DNA from: Alcanivoracaceae bacterium
Lineage (GTDB): Bacteria > Pseudomonadota > Gammaproteobacteria > Pseudomonadales > Alcanivoracaceae
Direction: 5' to 3'
Length of the DNA stretch: 64,000 nt
NCBI GenBank assembly: GCA_029210325.1
Contig: JARGPU010000001.1
Span: 1,374,126-1,438,125 of the forward strand
Shown piece by piece: positions 55,606 to 63,482 of the stretch. The notes under the pieces are model-generated. The model was not told the DNA's origin, did no database searches, and saw only the letters and a list, made by a program, of their open reading frames with translations. Each line of letters starts with the position of its first letter. The first letter of the stretch is position 1. The translations under genes were made by a program, and so were the position numbers.

Positions 55606-56211
55606 ATGAGTAGAATCCGAACGAAGCCTGAAGTATTTATAATTGAGTCACTCGATCCTGACGATGAAGGGAATGGTAGATTTGAAGGGAGTATCATCTC
55701 TCGAATTCTTAAATTACATGGAAAATCGCCTAAGTATAGGTATGTGAGGACAAGAGAAGATTTTGAGAGGGCTGTAGCTCAGTTCGGAAAGTCAATGTAT
55801 CGGTATTTGCATATTTCAGCGCATGCAGATGTAGAAGGCATGTGTACAACAAATCAAGATGAAATTGATTTCGATGAGTTGGCGAAAATATTGAACCCAC
55901 ACCTTAAGGGGCGGAGATTATTTCTTTCTGCCTGTTCGATGGTTCACGAAGATCTAGCAAAGGAGATTATTCCGGTAAGCGGATGCTACTCGGTAATTGG
56001 GCCAAATGAAGATATTCGCTTCACAGATGCGGCAATATTATGGTCTGCGCTTTACCATTTGATGTTTACGCATAATATGAACTCAATGAGAAGTTATGAG
56101 CTTAAAAGGCATCTGCAAAATACCAGTCGTATGTTTGAAGTGGATATTAGCTACTTTTCGAAATCAAAGAAGCGAGAGTGCGGTTATACACGGGATATTT
56201 TGAAGAAGTGA
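55606..56211 (+). CDS. Caspase/CHAT-like cysteine protease, Thoeris-linked
   Basis: 201 residues with a caspase-hemoglobinase fold signature. A hydrophobic strand ends in YLHISAHAD (candidate His73), and the next core strand ends in RRLFLSACSM (candidate Cys110); spacing and context fit the His-Cys dyad of CHAT and C14-like peptidases. Upstream are EVFIIESLDPDD and a RTREDFERAV helix. The C-terminus (SVIGPNEDIRFTDAAILWSALYHLMF) resembles the CHAT-type region after the catalytic Cys. Same AT-rich composition and strand as thsAB, 99 bases downstream behind a hairpin. No clear ribosome site is seen. Caspase-like effectors activated by a TIR product are known from type IV Thoeris; here a SIR2 effector is also present. 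Confidence 0.75.
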   Translation: MSRIRTKPEVFIIESLDPDDEGNGRFEGSIISRILKLHGKSPKYRYVRTREDFERAVAQFGKSMYRYLHISAHADVEGMCTTNQDEIDFDELAKILNPHLKGRRLFLSACSMVHEDLAKEIIPVSGCYSVIGPNEDIRFTDAAILWSALYHLMFTHNMNSMRSYELKRHLQNTSRMFEVDISYFSKSKKRECGYTRDILKK

Positions 56212-56542
56212 CTTATAAAAAGCGACTGTGATCCCAAATCGTAGTTCCCCGGGCTTAGTGGGCACCGTCTCTTAACCGGGTATGCCGCAGATCATCGAGT
56301 CCTATATTCGGGTTGGATGACTGGTCAGGCACTCCCTCACCAACTGCAGGTCGCCACGGTCTTGTTATGAAGTCATTTGCATCCTTATGATCCGGTTGGC
56401 CTCCCCGCCACAAACCTGTCCTTTTCCGTCTTTGCCTCCAGCCCCCCGAACCCGGATAATCCCCCCATTCGATCATGCGCTGCCGCGCCGCCTTAGGCGC
56501 CGATAAGGGGTCTCCCCGGCACGCTTTCACCAGGAGTATTCA
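56212..56542. other. 331-base gap between the defence cluster and the FabH-like gene
   Basis: No convincing gene. Composition turns GC-rich again after about 56230, marking the right end of the AT-rich insert. It contains a possible promoter at 56362-56391. Confidence 0.5.
56362..56391 (+). promoter_or_regulatory. Possible sigma-70 promoter for the FabH-like gene
   Basis: TTGTTA and TATGAT separated by 18 bases, about 150 bases upstream of the GTG start. A moderate match only. Confidence 0.3.
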
Positions 56543-57676
56543 GTGAGCCAGAACGACGTTGTTATTTCCGGCACCGGTCTGTGGACGCCGAGCCAGTCGA
56601 TCACCAATGAGGAGCTGGTGATTGCGTTCAATGCCTATGTGGAGCGCTACAACGCCGAGAATACGGCGGCCATCGAGGCGGGCGAGCTAGTGGCTCTGCA
56701 GGGCTCCAATGCCGAATTTATCGAGAAGGCGTCGGGCATCAAGCAGCGTTATGTGCTTGATAAGGAAGGGGTTCTGGATCCGGCCCGGCTGGCGCCGCGG
56801 ATTGCCGAGCGCCCGGACGAGCAGATTTCCGTGCAGGCGGAGATGGCGGTGAAGGCGATCCATCAGGCGCTGGAGAATGCCGGTCGTTCCGTATCAGACG
56901 TTGATGCCATTTTGGTGGCCTGTTCCAACATGCAGCGCGCCTACCCGGCGGTATCGGTGGAGGTGCAGCATTACCTGGGCATGGAGCGCGGCTGGGCCTA
57001 TGACATGAACGTGGCCTGTTCCTCGGCCACCTTCGGCATTCAGGCCGGGGTGGATGCCATCCGTAACGGCAGCGCCAAGTGCGTGGTGATGGTCAATCCG
57101 GAGATCTGCTCGGCCCATCTGGCCTGGCAGGACCGGGATTGCCACTTCATTTTCGGCGATGTGGCCACCGCCGTGGTGCTGGAGCGGGCTGAGGATGCGG
57201 TGTCCGCCGAGCAGTGGCAGGTGCGGGGCACCCGGCTGCAGACCAAGTTCTCCAGCAATATCCGCAATAACTTCGGCTTCCTGAACCGCTGTGATGAGTC
57301 CGGCGTCGGCGCCCGCGACAAGCTGTTCCGTCAGGAAGGCCGCAAGGTGTTCAAGGAAGTCTGCCCGATGGTGGCAGAGCAGATTCTCGACCATATCGGC
57401 AGCCTGTCGATCACCCCGGAGCAGCTCAAGCGCATGTGGCTGCATCAGGCCAACCTGAGCATGAACGAGCTGATTGCCAAGCGCGTGCTGGGCCGCCCGG
57501 CGGATCGGGTGGAAGCGCCGGTGATTCTGGATGAGTACGCTAATACCAGTTCCGCCGGTTCGATCATTGCTTTCCACAAGCACCGGCAGGATCTGGCGGT
57601 GGGCGATCAGGGCGTGATCTGTTCCTTTGGTGCCGGTTACTCCATTGGCAGCGTGATTGTCCGCCGCAGCCGCTAA
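56543..57676 (+). CDS. 3-oxoacyl-ACP synthase III (FabH-like)
   Basis: 377-residue thiolase-fold condensing enzyme, longer than E. coli FabH (317), with an extra helical segment after the first strand (FNAYVERYNAENTAAIEAG). The catalytic triad is intact: Cys159 in NVACSSATFG, His in MWLHQANLSMN and Asn in DEYANTSSAGS. The start is GTG with AGGAG. Proteins of this size in Pseudomonas divert medium-chain acyl-CoA into fatty acid synthesis (from memory); the acyl substrate here is not determinable. A terminator follows at 57700-57738. Confidence 0.9.
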   Translation: MSQNDVVISGTGLWTPSQSITNEELVIAFNAYVERYNAENTAAIEAGELVALQGSNAEFIEKASGIKQRYVLDKEGVLDPARLAPRIAERPDEQISVQAEMAVKAIHQALENAGRSVSDVDAILVACSNMQRAYPAVSVEVQHYLGMERGWAYDMNVACSSATFGIQAGVDAIRNGSAKCVVMVNPEICSAHLAWQDRDCHFIFGDVATAVVLERAEDAVSAEQWQVRGTRLQTKFSSNIRNNFGFLNRCDESGVGARDKLFRQEGRKVFKEVCPMVAEQILDHIGSLSITPEQLKRMWLHQANLSMNELIAKRVLGRPADRVEAPVILDEYANTSSAGSIIAFHKHRQDLAVGDQGVICSFGAGYSIGSVIVRRSR

Positions 57677-57699
57677 CCTGAGTTTAGTGTTGTTGTTTT

Positions 57700-57738
57700 G
57701 TGAAAGGGCTCTCAATTGAGGGCCCTTTTCACATTTTT
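57700..57738 (+). terminator. Terminator after the FabH-like gene
   Basis: Long stem (about 16 pairs, one bulged T) beginning GTGAAAGGGC and ending CCCTTTTCAC, with CTCAATTGAG at its tip, followed by ATTTTTT. Confidence 0.85.
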
Positions 57739-57843
57739 TGGACGCAATTCGTAACATAACCCTACGCCGAGCATCTGCTAGAGTACCTGAGGGCTATTTG
57801 TGCCCGATGGACGTGTTTCGACAATCAATCAGGAGATTTCCAG

Positions 57844-58248
57844 ATGGCCAAGTTCAACAAATTGAATCCGCTTGCTGCGTCAATGGGTGCTGCCGTTGTT
57901 GCTTCCGTTCTATCTGCGCCGGTGATGGCAGCAGAAAATCCGTTTGCCGCCAAGGAGCTGTCTGGTGGCTATATGCAGCTTGCCGACAAGCACGCTGAGG
58001 GCAAGTGCGGCGAAGGTAAGTGTGGTGAGGCTGACAGCAAAGAGCGCGAAGGCAAGTGCGGTGAAGGCAAGTGCGGCGAAGGCTCCATGAAGAAAGATGG
58101 CGAAGGTAAATGCGGCGAAGGAAAGTGCGGCGAAGGCTCCATGAAAGATAAGGAAATGACCAAAGAAATGAAGAAAGAAATGAAAAAGGAAATGAAGAAG
58201 AGCAAAGACGGTGAAGGCAAGTGTGGCGAGGGCAAGTGCGGCGGCTAA
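57844..58248 (+). CDS. hvfA: Copper-binding RiPP precursor with EGKCG repeats (bufferin/HvfA-like)
   Basis: 134 residues. Sec signal peptide (to about residue 30, SAPVMAAE), then a low-complexity mature region with eight EGKCG units in four closely spaced pairs, separated by charged linkers, including MKKEMKKEMKK. All eight Cys of the mature chain are in EGKCG. In the HvfABC/bufferin systems the MNIO enzyme converts such cysteines to sulfur heterocycles that bind copper. The gene directly precedes the DUF692 and DUF2063 genes, completing that operon. Confidence 0.88.
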   Translation: MAKFNKLNPLAASMGAAVVASVLSAPVMAAENPFAAKELSGGYMQLADKHAEGKCGEGKCGEADSKEREGKCGEGKCGEGSMKKDGEGKCGEGKCGEGSMKDKEMTKEMKKEMKKEMKKSKDGEGKCGEGKCGG

Positions 58249-58279
58249 TGCCAGCCCTGCTGCTTAGGATGTCCGAGCT

Positions 58280-59134
58280 ATGACGATGAACTCGTCTCGC
58301 TTTCCGGTACTCGGTGCCGGACTTGGTTTGCGGCGGGCCCTGATGGGCCCGCTGACAGACTCGGTCTGTGAGAACCTGCCGGATTTTCTCGAAATTGCAC
58401 CAGAAAACTGGATTCCCATTGGCGGTGCCATGCGGCGTCGTTTTGATTATTTTGCCGAGCGCTATCCTCTGGTCTGCCATGGCTTGTCTTTGTCACTGGG
58501 CGGCCCGGCTCCGCTGGATTTTTCCATGCTCGGTGATATTCGTGAGTTTCTGCAGCGCTACAAGGTGCGCTGCTATACGGAGCATTTGAGTTACTGCTCT
58601 GATGAGGGGCATCTGTACGATCTGATGCCGATTCCTTTTACCGAAGAAGCAGTCAAACATGTGGCGGGCCGGATTGGTCAGGTGCAGGATTTTCTTGGCC
58701 AGCGCATTGGCGTCGAGCACGTCAGTTACTATGCCGCGCCACAGCAGGAAATGAGCGAAATAGATTTTATTAACGCAGTGATTCGCGAAGCGGACTGCGA
58801 CTTGCTGCTGGATGTGAATAATATCTGGGTCAACAGCATCAATCATGACTATGACCCCCATGCATTTTTAGCCGCCTTGCCCGCCGAGCGGATTCTGTAC
58901 TGCCATGTCGCCGGTCACTATGACGAAGCGGAAGACCTCAAGGTCGATACCCATGGCGCCGCCGTGATTGATCCGGTGTGGCAGTTGTTGGCCGAGGCCT
59001 GCGAGCGGGTGCCGGGTATGCCGGTTCTGTTAGAGCGGGATTTCAATTTCCCGCCGCTGGTTGAATTGCTTGCTGAGCTGGATCAGGTGCGTGCTATTCA
59101 GAAAAAGCACTCGCCAGTGAGTCTGGCCGGATGA
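58280..59134 (+). CDS. hvfB: MNIO/DUF692 iron oxidase (HvfB/BufB-like)
   Basis: 284-residue TIM-barrel enzyme of the DUF692 (MNIO, MbnB-like) family that oxidises precursor cysteines using a multinuclear iron site. Candidate metal ligands are in [73 protein letters not shown] and LLERDFNFP, the conserved set for the family. It follows the EGKCG precursor by 31 bases and overlaps the DUF2063 gene by 4, so the three form one operon. Confidence 0.93.
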   Translation: MTMNSSRFPVLGAGLGLRRALMGPLTDSVCENLPDFLEIAPENWIPIGGAMRRRFDYFAERYPLVCHGLSLSLGGPAPLDFSMLGDIREFLQRYKVRCYTEHLSYCSDEGHLYDLMPIPFTEEAVKHVAGRIGQVQDFLGQRIGVEHVSYYAAPQQEMSEIDFINAVIREADCDLLLDVNNIWVNSINHDYDPHAFLAALPAERILYCHVAGHYDEAEDLKVDTHGAAVIDPVWQLLAEACERVPGMPVLLERDFNFPPLVELLAELDQVRAIQKKHSPVSLAG

Positions 59135-59889
59135 CTGGTCCATCCTTTCTCGACACCCAGCGCCGCTTCGCTGCGCACCTGCGCGATCCCCAGGCAACGG
59201 CAGCACCGGAGGATATTGAAGATCGCCGCATGGCAATCTATCGGGATCTGTTCTGGCGCAATATCGAAGGGTTTATTAGCAATGGCTTCCCGGTGCTGCG
59301 CTCCTTGCTGAGCGATGGCGATTGGGATGCCTTGGTGCGTGCCTTCTATGCGCAACACCGCTGTGACAGTGGCTATTTTGCCGATATTCCCGCGGAGTTT
59401 CTGGGCTGGCTCAATGGCGGTGATTATCCGCGTGACGGTTATCCACCGTTTATGGCCGAGCTGGCATATTACGAATGGCTGGAGCTGGCGCTGAGCATCA
59501 GCACCGAGGAGATTCCCGAGCAGGGCGTAGATGCCGAGGGCGATCTGCTGCAGGGCCAGTTGCTGCTGTCGCCATTGTGCGCGCTGACCGGCTCCCACTG
59601 GCCGGTACATCAGATTGCCACCGATGCGGTGCCCAGCGAGCCGTTGCCGGCGCCGGTGTGGCTGCTGGTGTGGCGTGATCGCGCCGATCAGGTTCATTTT
59701 ATGGAGCTGAATGCAGCCAGCGCCCGACTGATCCAGTTGCTTGAACAGGGCGGCGATACCAGCGCCGATACCCTGTTGCAGACGCTGGCCAGCGAACTGG
59801 GCCAGGATACTCACGCTTTGCAGCCGTTTCTTACTGATATTCTTACGCAATGGCGGCAGCAGGATATTCTGCTTGGCATACGCGCCTGA
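59131..59889 (+). CDS. hvfC: DUF2063 partner protein (HvfC/BufC-like)
   Basis: 252 residues, N-terminal DUF2063 domain ([64 protein letters not shown]) and a C-terminal winged-helix-like region ([16 protein letters not shown]). Partner proteins of this family bind the RiPP leader and present it to the MNIO enzyme. The ATG overlaps the hvfB stop (ATGA), indicating translational coupling and complex formation. Confidence 0.92.
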   Translation: MTGPSFLDTQRRFAAHLRDPQATAAPEDIEDRRMAIYRDLFWRNIEGFISNGFPVLRSLLSDGDWDALVRAFYAQHRCDSGYFADIPAEFLGWLNGGDYPRDGYPPFMAELAYYEWLELALSISTEEIPEQGVDAEGDLLQGQLLLSPLCALTGSHWPVHQIATDAVPSEPLPAPVWLLVWRDRADQVHFMELNAASARLIQLLEQGGDTSADTLLQTLASELGQDTHALQPFLTDILTQWRQQDILLGIRA

Positions 59890-59936
59890 TACCAAGCCCG
59901 CTATACTAGCCAGCTGTTTTTCCGGAACCGAAATTT

Positions 59937-60740
59937 ATGCGTCGTTTGTTAGTGCTGTTATTGATCGCTGTACTGCCGTTGCAGCTGGTTCAGGCGCAGG
60001 ATAAAACCGGCCACCCGGAAGACCCGTGGGAATCCTTCAACCGTGGCGTGTTTGCCTTTAACGAAACCGTCGATCGCTATTTTCTCAAGCCATTGGCCAA
60101 GGGCTACCGTTGGCTAACACCGGGCTGGATGGATGACTCCATCACCCGGGTTTTCCAAAACGCCAAAGATGTACCTAGTGCGATCAACCATGTGCTGCAG
60201 TGGCAATGGCGTCACGCAGGGCACAGTACCGGGCGGGTGCTGATGAACACCACCATGGGCATCGGTGGGTTGCTGGATGTGGCCAGCAAGGCCGGGCTGG
60301 AAAAACACAGCACGGATTTCGGTTTGACGCTGGCCCACTGGGGCGTGGCATCCGGTCCCTATCTGGTTTTACCCGGATTAGGGCCGAGCACCTTGAGGGA
60401 TGCGGTGGCCATCTGGCCGGATGACTATCTGGCGCCGCGCAGTCTTATTGAGCATGACTTGACCCGCTGGAGTGTGACGGCACTGTACATCGTCGATTTG
60501 CGCGCCGATCTGTTGGACGTTGAAAAAGCCATGGTGGGGGATCGTTACAGCTTTATGCGCGAGTTTTATCTGTCTTCCCGGAAAATGGCGGCAGGTATCG
60601 TAGAGGAAGATGACTTCGGCGCCGACTTTGAAGAAGGTGACTGGGGTGATGATGGCTGGGGTGACGACCCTTGGGGAGATAAAGCCGGCGGCAATGAAGT
60701 TCCTGCAGGCGCACCTGTAGACGATGGCGAAGGCTGGTAA
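59937..60740 (+). CDS. mlaA: MlaA/VacJ-family protein lacking a lipobox
   Basis: 267 residues. MlaA removes phospholipids from the outer leaflet of the outer membrane with a porin partner and passes them to MlaC. Family motifs are complete: DPWESFNRGVFAFNETVDRY, LTPGWMDDSITRVFQNAKD, GVASGPYLVLPGLGPSTLRD. The signal peptide ends LQLVQAQDK and contains no Cys, so lipidation is not expected although MlaA is usually a lipoprotein. The last 60 residues are an unusual Asp/Gly/Trp-rich acidic tail with repeated WGDD-like units. No other mla gene is in the window. Confidence 0.92.
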   Translation: MRRLLVLLLIAVLPLQLVQAQDKTGHPEDPWESFNRGVFAFNETVDRYFLKPLAKGYRWLTPGWMDDSITRVFQNAKDVPSAINHVLQWQWRHAGHSTGRVLMNTTMGIGGLLDVASKAGLEKHSTDFGLTLAHWGVASGPYLVLPGLGPSTLRDAVAIWPDDYLAPRSLIEHDLTRWSVTALYIVDLRADLLDVEKAMVGDRYSFMREFYLSSRKMAAGIVEEDDFGADFEEGDWGDDGWGDDPWGDKAGGNEVPAGAPVDDGEGW

Positions 60741-61169
60741 TCAGCGCTTGTCGTTCATCAGCTTGCCGCGGATAAAGTCGCTGTGTGACACATAAAGCAG
60801 ATCCGCCACCTTGCGAATAACGTACTCCTCGTGGGGATGCACTTCATCATCCGCATGGGCCACCGCCCACATATCCAGCACCAGATCACGCCGCTGCTCC
60901 GGCTGCCACTCCCGCAGCGAGCGCACCAGCTCGTGATAATCGGTGGCACTCTCAGCGACTTTACGGGCATCTTTCAGCAACGCTTCGGCATCCTGTGGCT
61001 GCATTTGCCAGCGGGCTGACATTCTCTGTAGCAGGGACTCGGTTTCGCTTTCCTGCCACTGGCCATCGGCACGTGCCACTTCATACATTAGAGCGGCCGC
61101 AGCAATATGCTGATCATGCTCGTTGCAGACATGACGGCCAGATTGCAAACCTTTCAGCCAGCCGCGCAT
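60741..61169 (-). CDS. TerB-like protein
   Basis: 142-residue all-helical protein of the TerB/tellurite-resistance-like (COG4103) family. It has paired acidic metal-binding helices AAALMYEVARADGQWQESETE and MWAVAHADDEVHPHEEYVIRKVADLL. The domain is thought to bind metal and associate with membranes, but a specific role is not established. Its start overlaps the tal stop by one base, so it is the last gene of a dusA-tal-terB operon. Its stop directly abuts that of mlaA. Confidence 0.87.
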   Translation of the reverse strand: MRGWLKGLQSGRHVCNEHDQHIAAAALMYEVARADGQWQESETESLLQRMSARWQMQPQDAEALLKDARKVAESATDYHELVRSLREWQPEQRRDLVLDMWAVAHADDEVHPHEEYVIRKVADLLYVSHSDFIRGKLMNDKR

Positions 61170-62116
61170 CAGTGCTGGCCTCCGAGCAGTGCCTCCAGTG
61201 ATTCCTGATCGCGGGCAAAGCGGCGAATGCCGTCAGCCAGCAATTCGCTGGCCATGGGATCGTCGTTAAGCTGCCAGCGAAACTCCTGCTCACGTAGCGG
61301 TGCAACATCATCAACGCTATCAATGTCACGGTTATCCAGTGCGCGCGGCAGGGTGCCGTGATCGTCGGCCAGCATTTCCAGCAGGTTCGGAGCAATGGTC
61401 AGCTTGTCGCACCCGGCCAGCGCTTCGATCTGCCACAGCTGACGGAAGCTGGCGCCCATCACTACGGTGCCAAAGCCACGCGACTTCAAGGTATGGAAAA
61501 TCTGTTTCACGGATTGCACGCCGGGATCGTTTTCCGGGCCGCTAATCTCCATGCCATGCTTCAAGTGCCAGTCGTAAATGCGACCGACAAAAGGCGAGAT
61601 CAGTGTGGTGCCCGCTTCGGCCGCGGCAATGGCCTGGGGCAGGGCAAACAGCAAGGTCAGGTTGCAACGGATGCCTTCTTCTTCCAGCACCTCGGCGGCA
61701 CGAATGCCCTCCCAGGTGGAGGCGATCTTGATCAGAATGCGCTCGCGCTCGATGCCCAGCTCGCGATACATGGCAATCAGCCGGCGGGCCCGCGTCAGCG
61801 TGGCATTGGTATCGAACGACAGCCGCGCGTCCACTTCGGTGGATACCAGTCCGGGAATGCTTTTCAGGATTTCTGCACCGGTGACCGTGGCAAAGGCATC
61901 GCACAGCAGGCCCATATCGTGATCATGACTTAGCTGGTTGGCAAAGCGCTTGGCTTCCTTGAGCAGATGGCTGTACTGCGCCTGTTTGGCCACTGACAGC
62001 AACAGCGAAGGGTTGGTGGTGGCATCCTCCGGCGCACTGGCACGGATCGCATCCAGATCACCGGTGTCGGCTACCAGAGTGGTCCATTGGCCGAGCTGAT
62101 CGCGTTTGCTGCTCAT
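61169..62116 (-). CDS. tal: Transaldolase
   Basis: 315-residue class I transaldolase of the non-oxidative pentose phosphate pathway, exchanging dihydroxyacetone units between sedoheptulose 7-phosphate and glyceraldehyde 3-phosphate. The TalB subfamily signature is [10 protein letters not shown] and the Schiff-base lysine is K130 in [12 protein letters not shown] (E. coli TalB K132). [10 protein letters not shown]-type and [11 protein letters not shown] motifs are also present. The start overlaps the dusA stop by 4 bases. Confidence 0.97.
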   Translation of the reverse strand: MSSKRDQLGQWTTLVADTGDLDAIRASAPEDATTNPSLLLSVAKQAQYSHLLKEAKRFANQLSHDHDMGLLCDAFATVTGAEILKSIPGLVSTEVDARLSFDTNATLTRARRLIAMYRELGIERERILIKIASTWEGIRAAEVLEEEGIRCNLTLLFALPQAIAAAEAGTTLISPFVGRIYDWHLKHGMEISGPENDPGVQSVKQIFHTLKSRGFGTVVMGASFRQLWQIEALAGCDKLTIAPNLLEMLADDHGTLPRALDNRDIDSVDDVAPLREQEFRWQLNDDPMASELLADGIRRFARDQESLEALLGGQH

Positions 62117-63126
62117 GACAAAACTTCCTCTGTCGAAGATGAACGCGGCACCAGGGCCAGTGCGTCCATCAGAATCTGTGGCGTGGTATCGCTGCGGTGC
62201 ATGTTCTCACTCAGGTGGCGACGAAACGCCCGGGCCCCGGGGACGGCCTGAAAAAGGTTAAGAATATGTCGCAGGGCATGCTTGGGATGATGGCCTTCAG
62301 CGAAACGTTTTACCAGATAGGGCATGAAGGCCTCGGCAATATCGTGACGGCTGGGCTGCGGGTAGGGATCATCGAACACGATGCGATCCGCATCGAGCAG
62401 GAAGTAGGGGTTCTGATAGGCCTCACGACCAATCATCACGCCATCCACTTCGCCCAGGTGCTCGCGCACCTGATGAAAATCGCGGATGCCGCCATTGATG
62501 ATCACCTCGATATCCGGGAAGTCGCGCTTGATGTCGTAGGCACGCTGATAGATCAGCGGCGGAATCTCGCGATTCTCCTTCGGCGACAGGCCGGACAGGA
62601 TCGCCTTGCGTGCATGAATGGTAAAACTGGTGCAGCCGGCGGCGCGGACTTTTTCGACAAAGCGGTGTAGAAACTCGTACTCATCCTGATCGTCGATGCC
62701 GATCCGGCTTTTTACTGTCACCGGGATATTTACCACCGCCTGCATGGCCGCAACGCATTCCGCCACCTTGTCCGGATCCGCCATCAGGCAGGCGCCAAAC
62801 TGTCCCGACTGCACCCGGTCCGACGGGCAACCGACGTTCAGGTTGACTTCGTCGTAACCAAAATCGGCGCAGATGCGGGTGGCTTCAGCCAGTTGTTTCG
62901 GGTCGCTGCCGCCGAGCTGCTGGGCCACCGGATGCTCTGCTTCGTCGAAGCCGATCAGATCTTCGCGGTTGCCGAAGATCACCGCCTGAGCGGTGACCAT
63001 CTCGGTGTAGAGCAGGGTGTGTTTGCTGATCAGCCGGGCCAGATAACGGAAGTCACGGGTGGTCCAGTCCATCATCGGAGCGACGGACAGACGGCGGTTA
63101 ATGGCGGCGCGGGTTGCTGTATTCAT
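62113..63126 (-). CDS. dusA: tRNA-dihydrouridine synthase A
   Basis: 337-residue FMN enzyme that reduces U20/U20a in tRNA D-loops. N-terminal [19 protein letters not shown] and MVTAQAV, catalytic Cys in [29 protein letters not shown], and [15 protein letters not shown] with [14 protein letters not shown] are DusA features. First gene of the leftward dusA-tal-terB operon. Its promoter should lie in 63127-63300. Confidence 0.96.
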   Translation of the reverse strand: MNTATRAAINRRLSVAPMMDWTTRDFRYLARLISKHTLLYTEMVTAQAVIFGNREDLIGFDEAEHPVAQQLGGSDPKQLAEATRICADFGYDEVNLNVGCPSDRVQSGQFGACLMADPDKVAECVAAMQAVVNIPVTVKSRIGIDDQDEYEFLHRFVEKVRAAGCTSFTIHARKAILSGLSPKENREIPPLIYQRAYDIKRDFPDIEVIINGGIRDFHQVREHLGEVDGVMIGREAYQNPYFLLDADRIVFDDPYPQPSRHDIAEAFMPYLVKRFAEGHHPKHALRHILNLFQAVPGARAFRRHLSENMHRSDTTPQILMDALALVPRSSSTEEVLS

Positions 63127-63335
63127 GGGGGCGGGAGTTTAGCAGGTTTTGTCTGGGCTCTAACCCCCACCTTCACCTACGTGCCCGGGCGCAACCGCCG
63201 CCATATCCTCCGGGAACCGCTACGCTGAGTCCCCTCCGGATATGGTGGCGTTCACGCCTAAGGGAGGCACCGTGCCGATGAGAGTCAGCGGTCAAGCCGA
63301 AAATCTGGAAAGAAGCAGGATGTGAGGCTTTGGCG

Positions 63336-63429
63336 CCTGTTTGGGGTTTCCGGGACTGTGTGAGGCATGGATGCCGAACGCAAGCCCCCGCGGATGGGTT
63401 TACGGCGTGTCCCGGAAACCCCAAACAGG
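63336..63429. repeat. Long inverted repeat, REP/MITE-like intergenic element
   Basis: Perfect 21-base arms at 63336-63356 and 63409-63429 enclose 52 bases that contain a second hairpin (GGCAT/ATGCC) and the phrase GGATGGGTTTACGGCG. The look is that of dispersed intergenic repeats in marine gammaproteobacteria. No T-run follows. The rest of the 356-base gap 63127-63482 shows no gene. Confidence 0.7.
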
Positions 63430-63482
63430 TGACAGAGCCGGTGAGTTCACTGTCGATCTTTCCTTCGCGGCTATTGGTTTGA

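Noticed and set aside
56255-56530. A 91-codon minus-strand frame in the gap before the FabH-like gene
   Set aside because: Low-complexity Arg/Gly/Pro product without motif or ribosome site.
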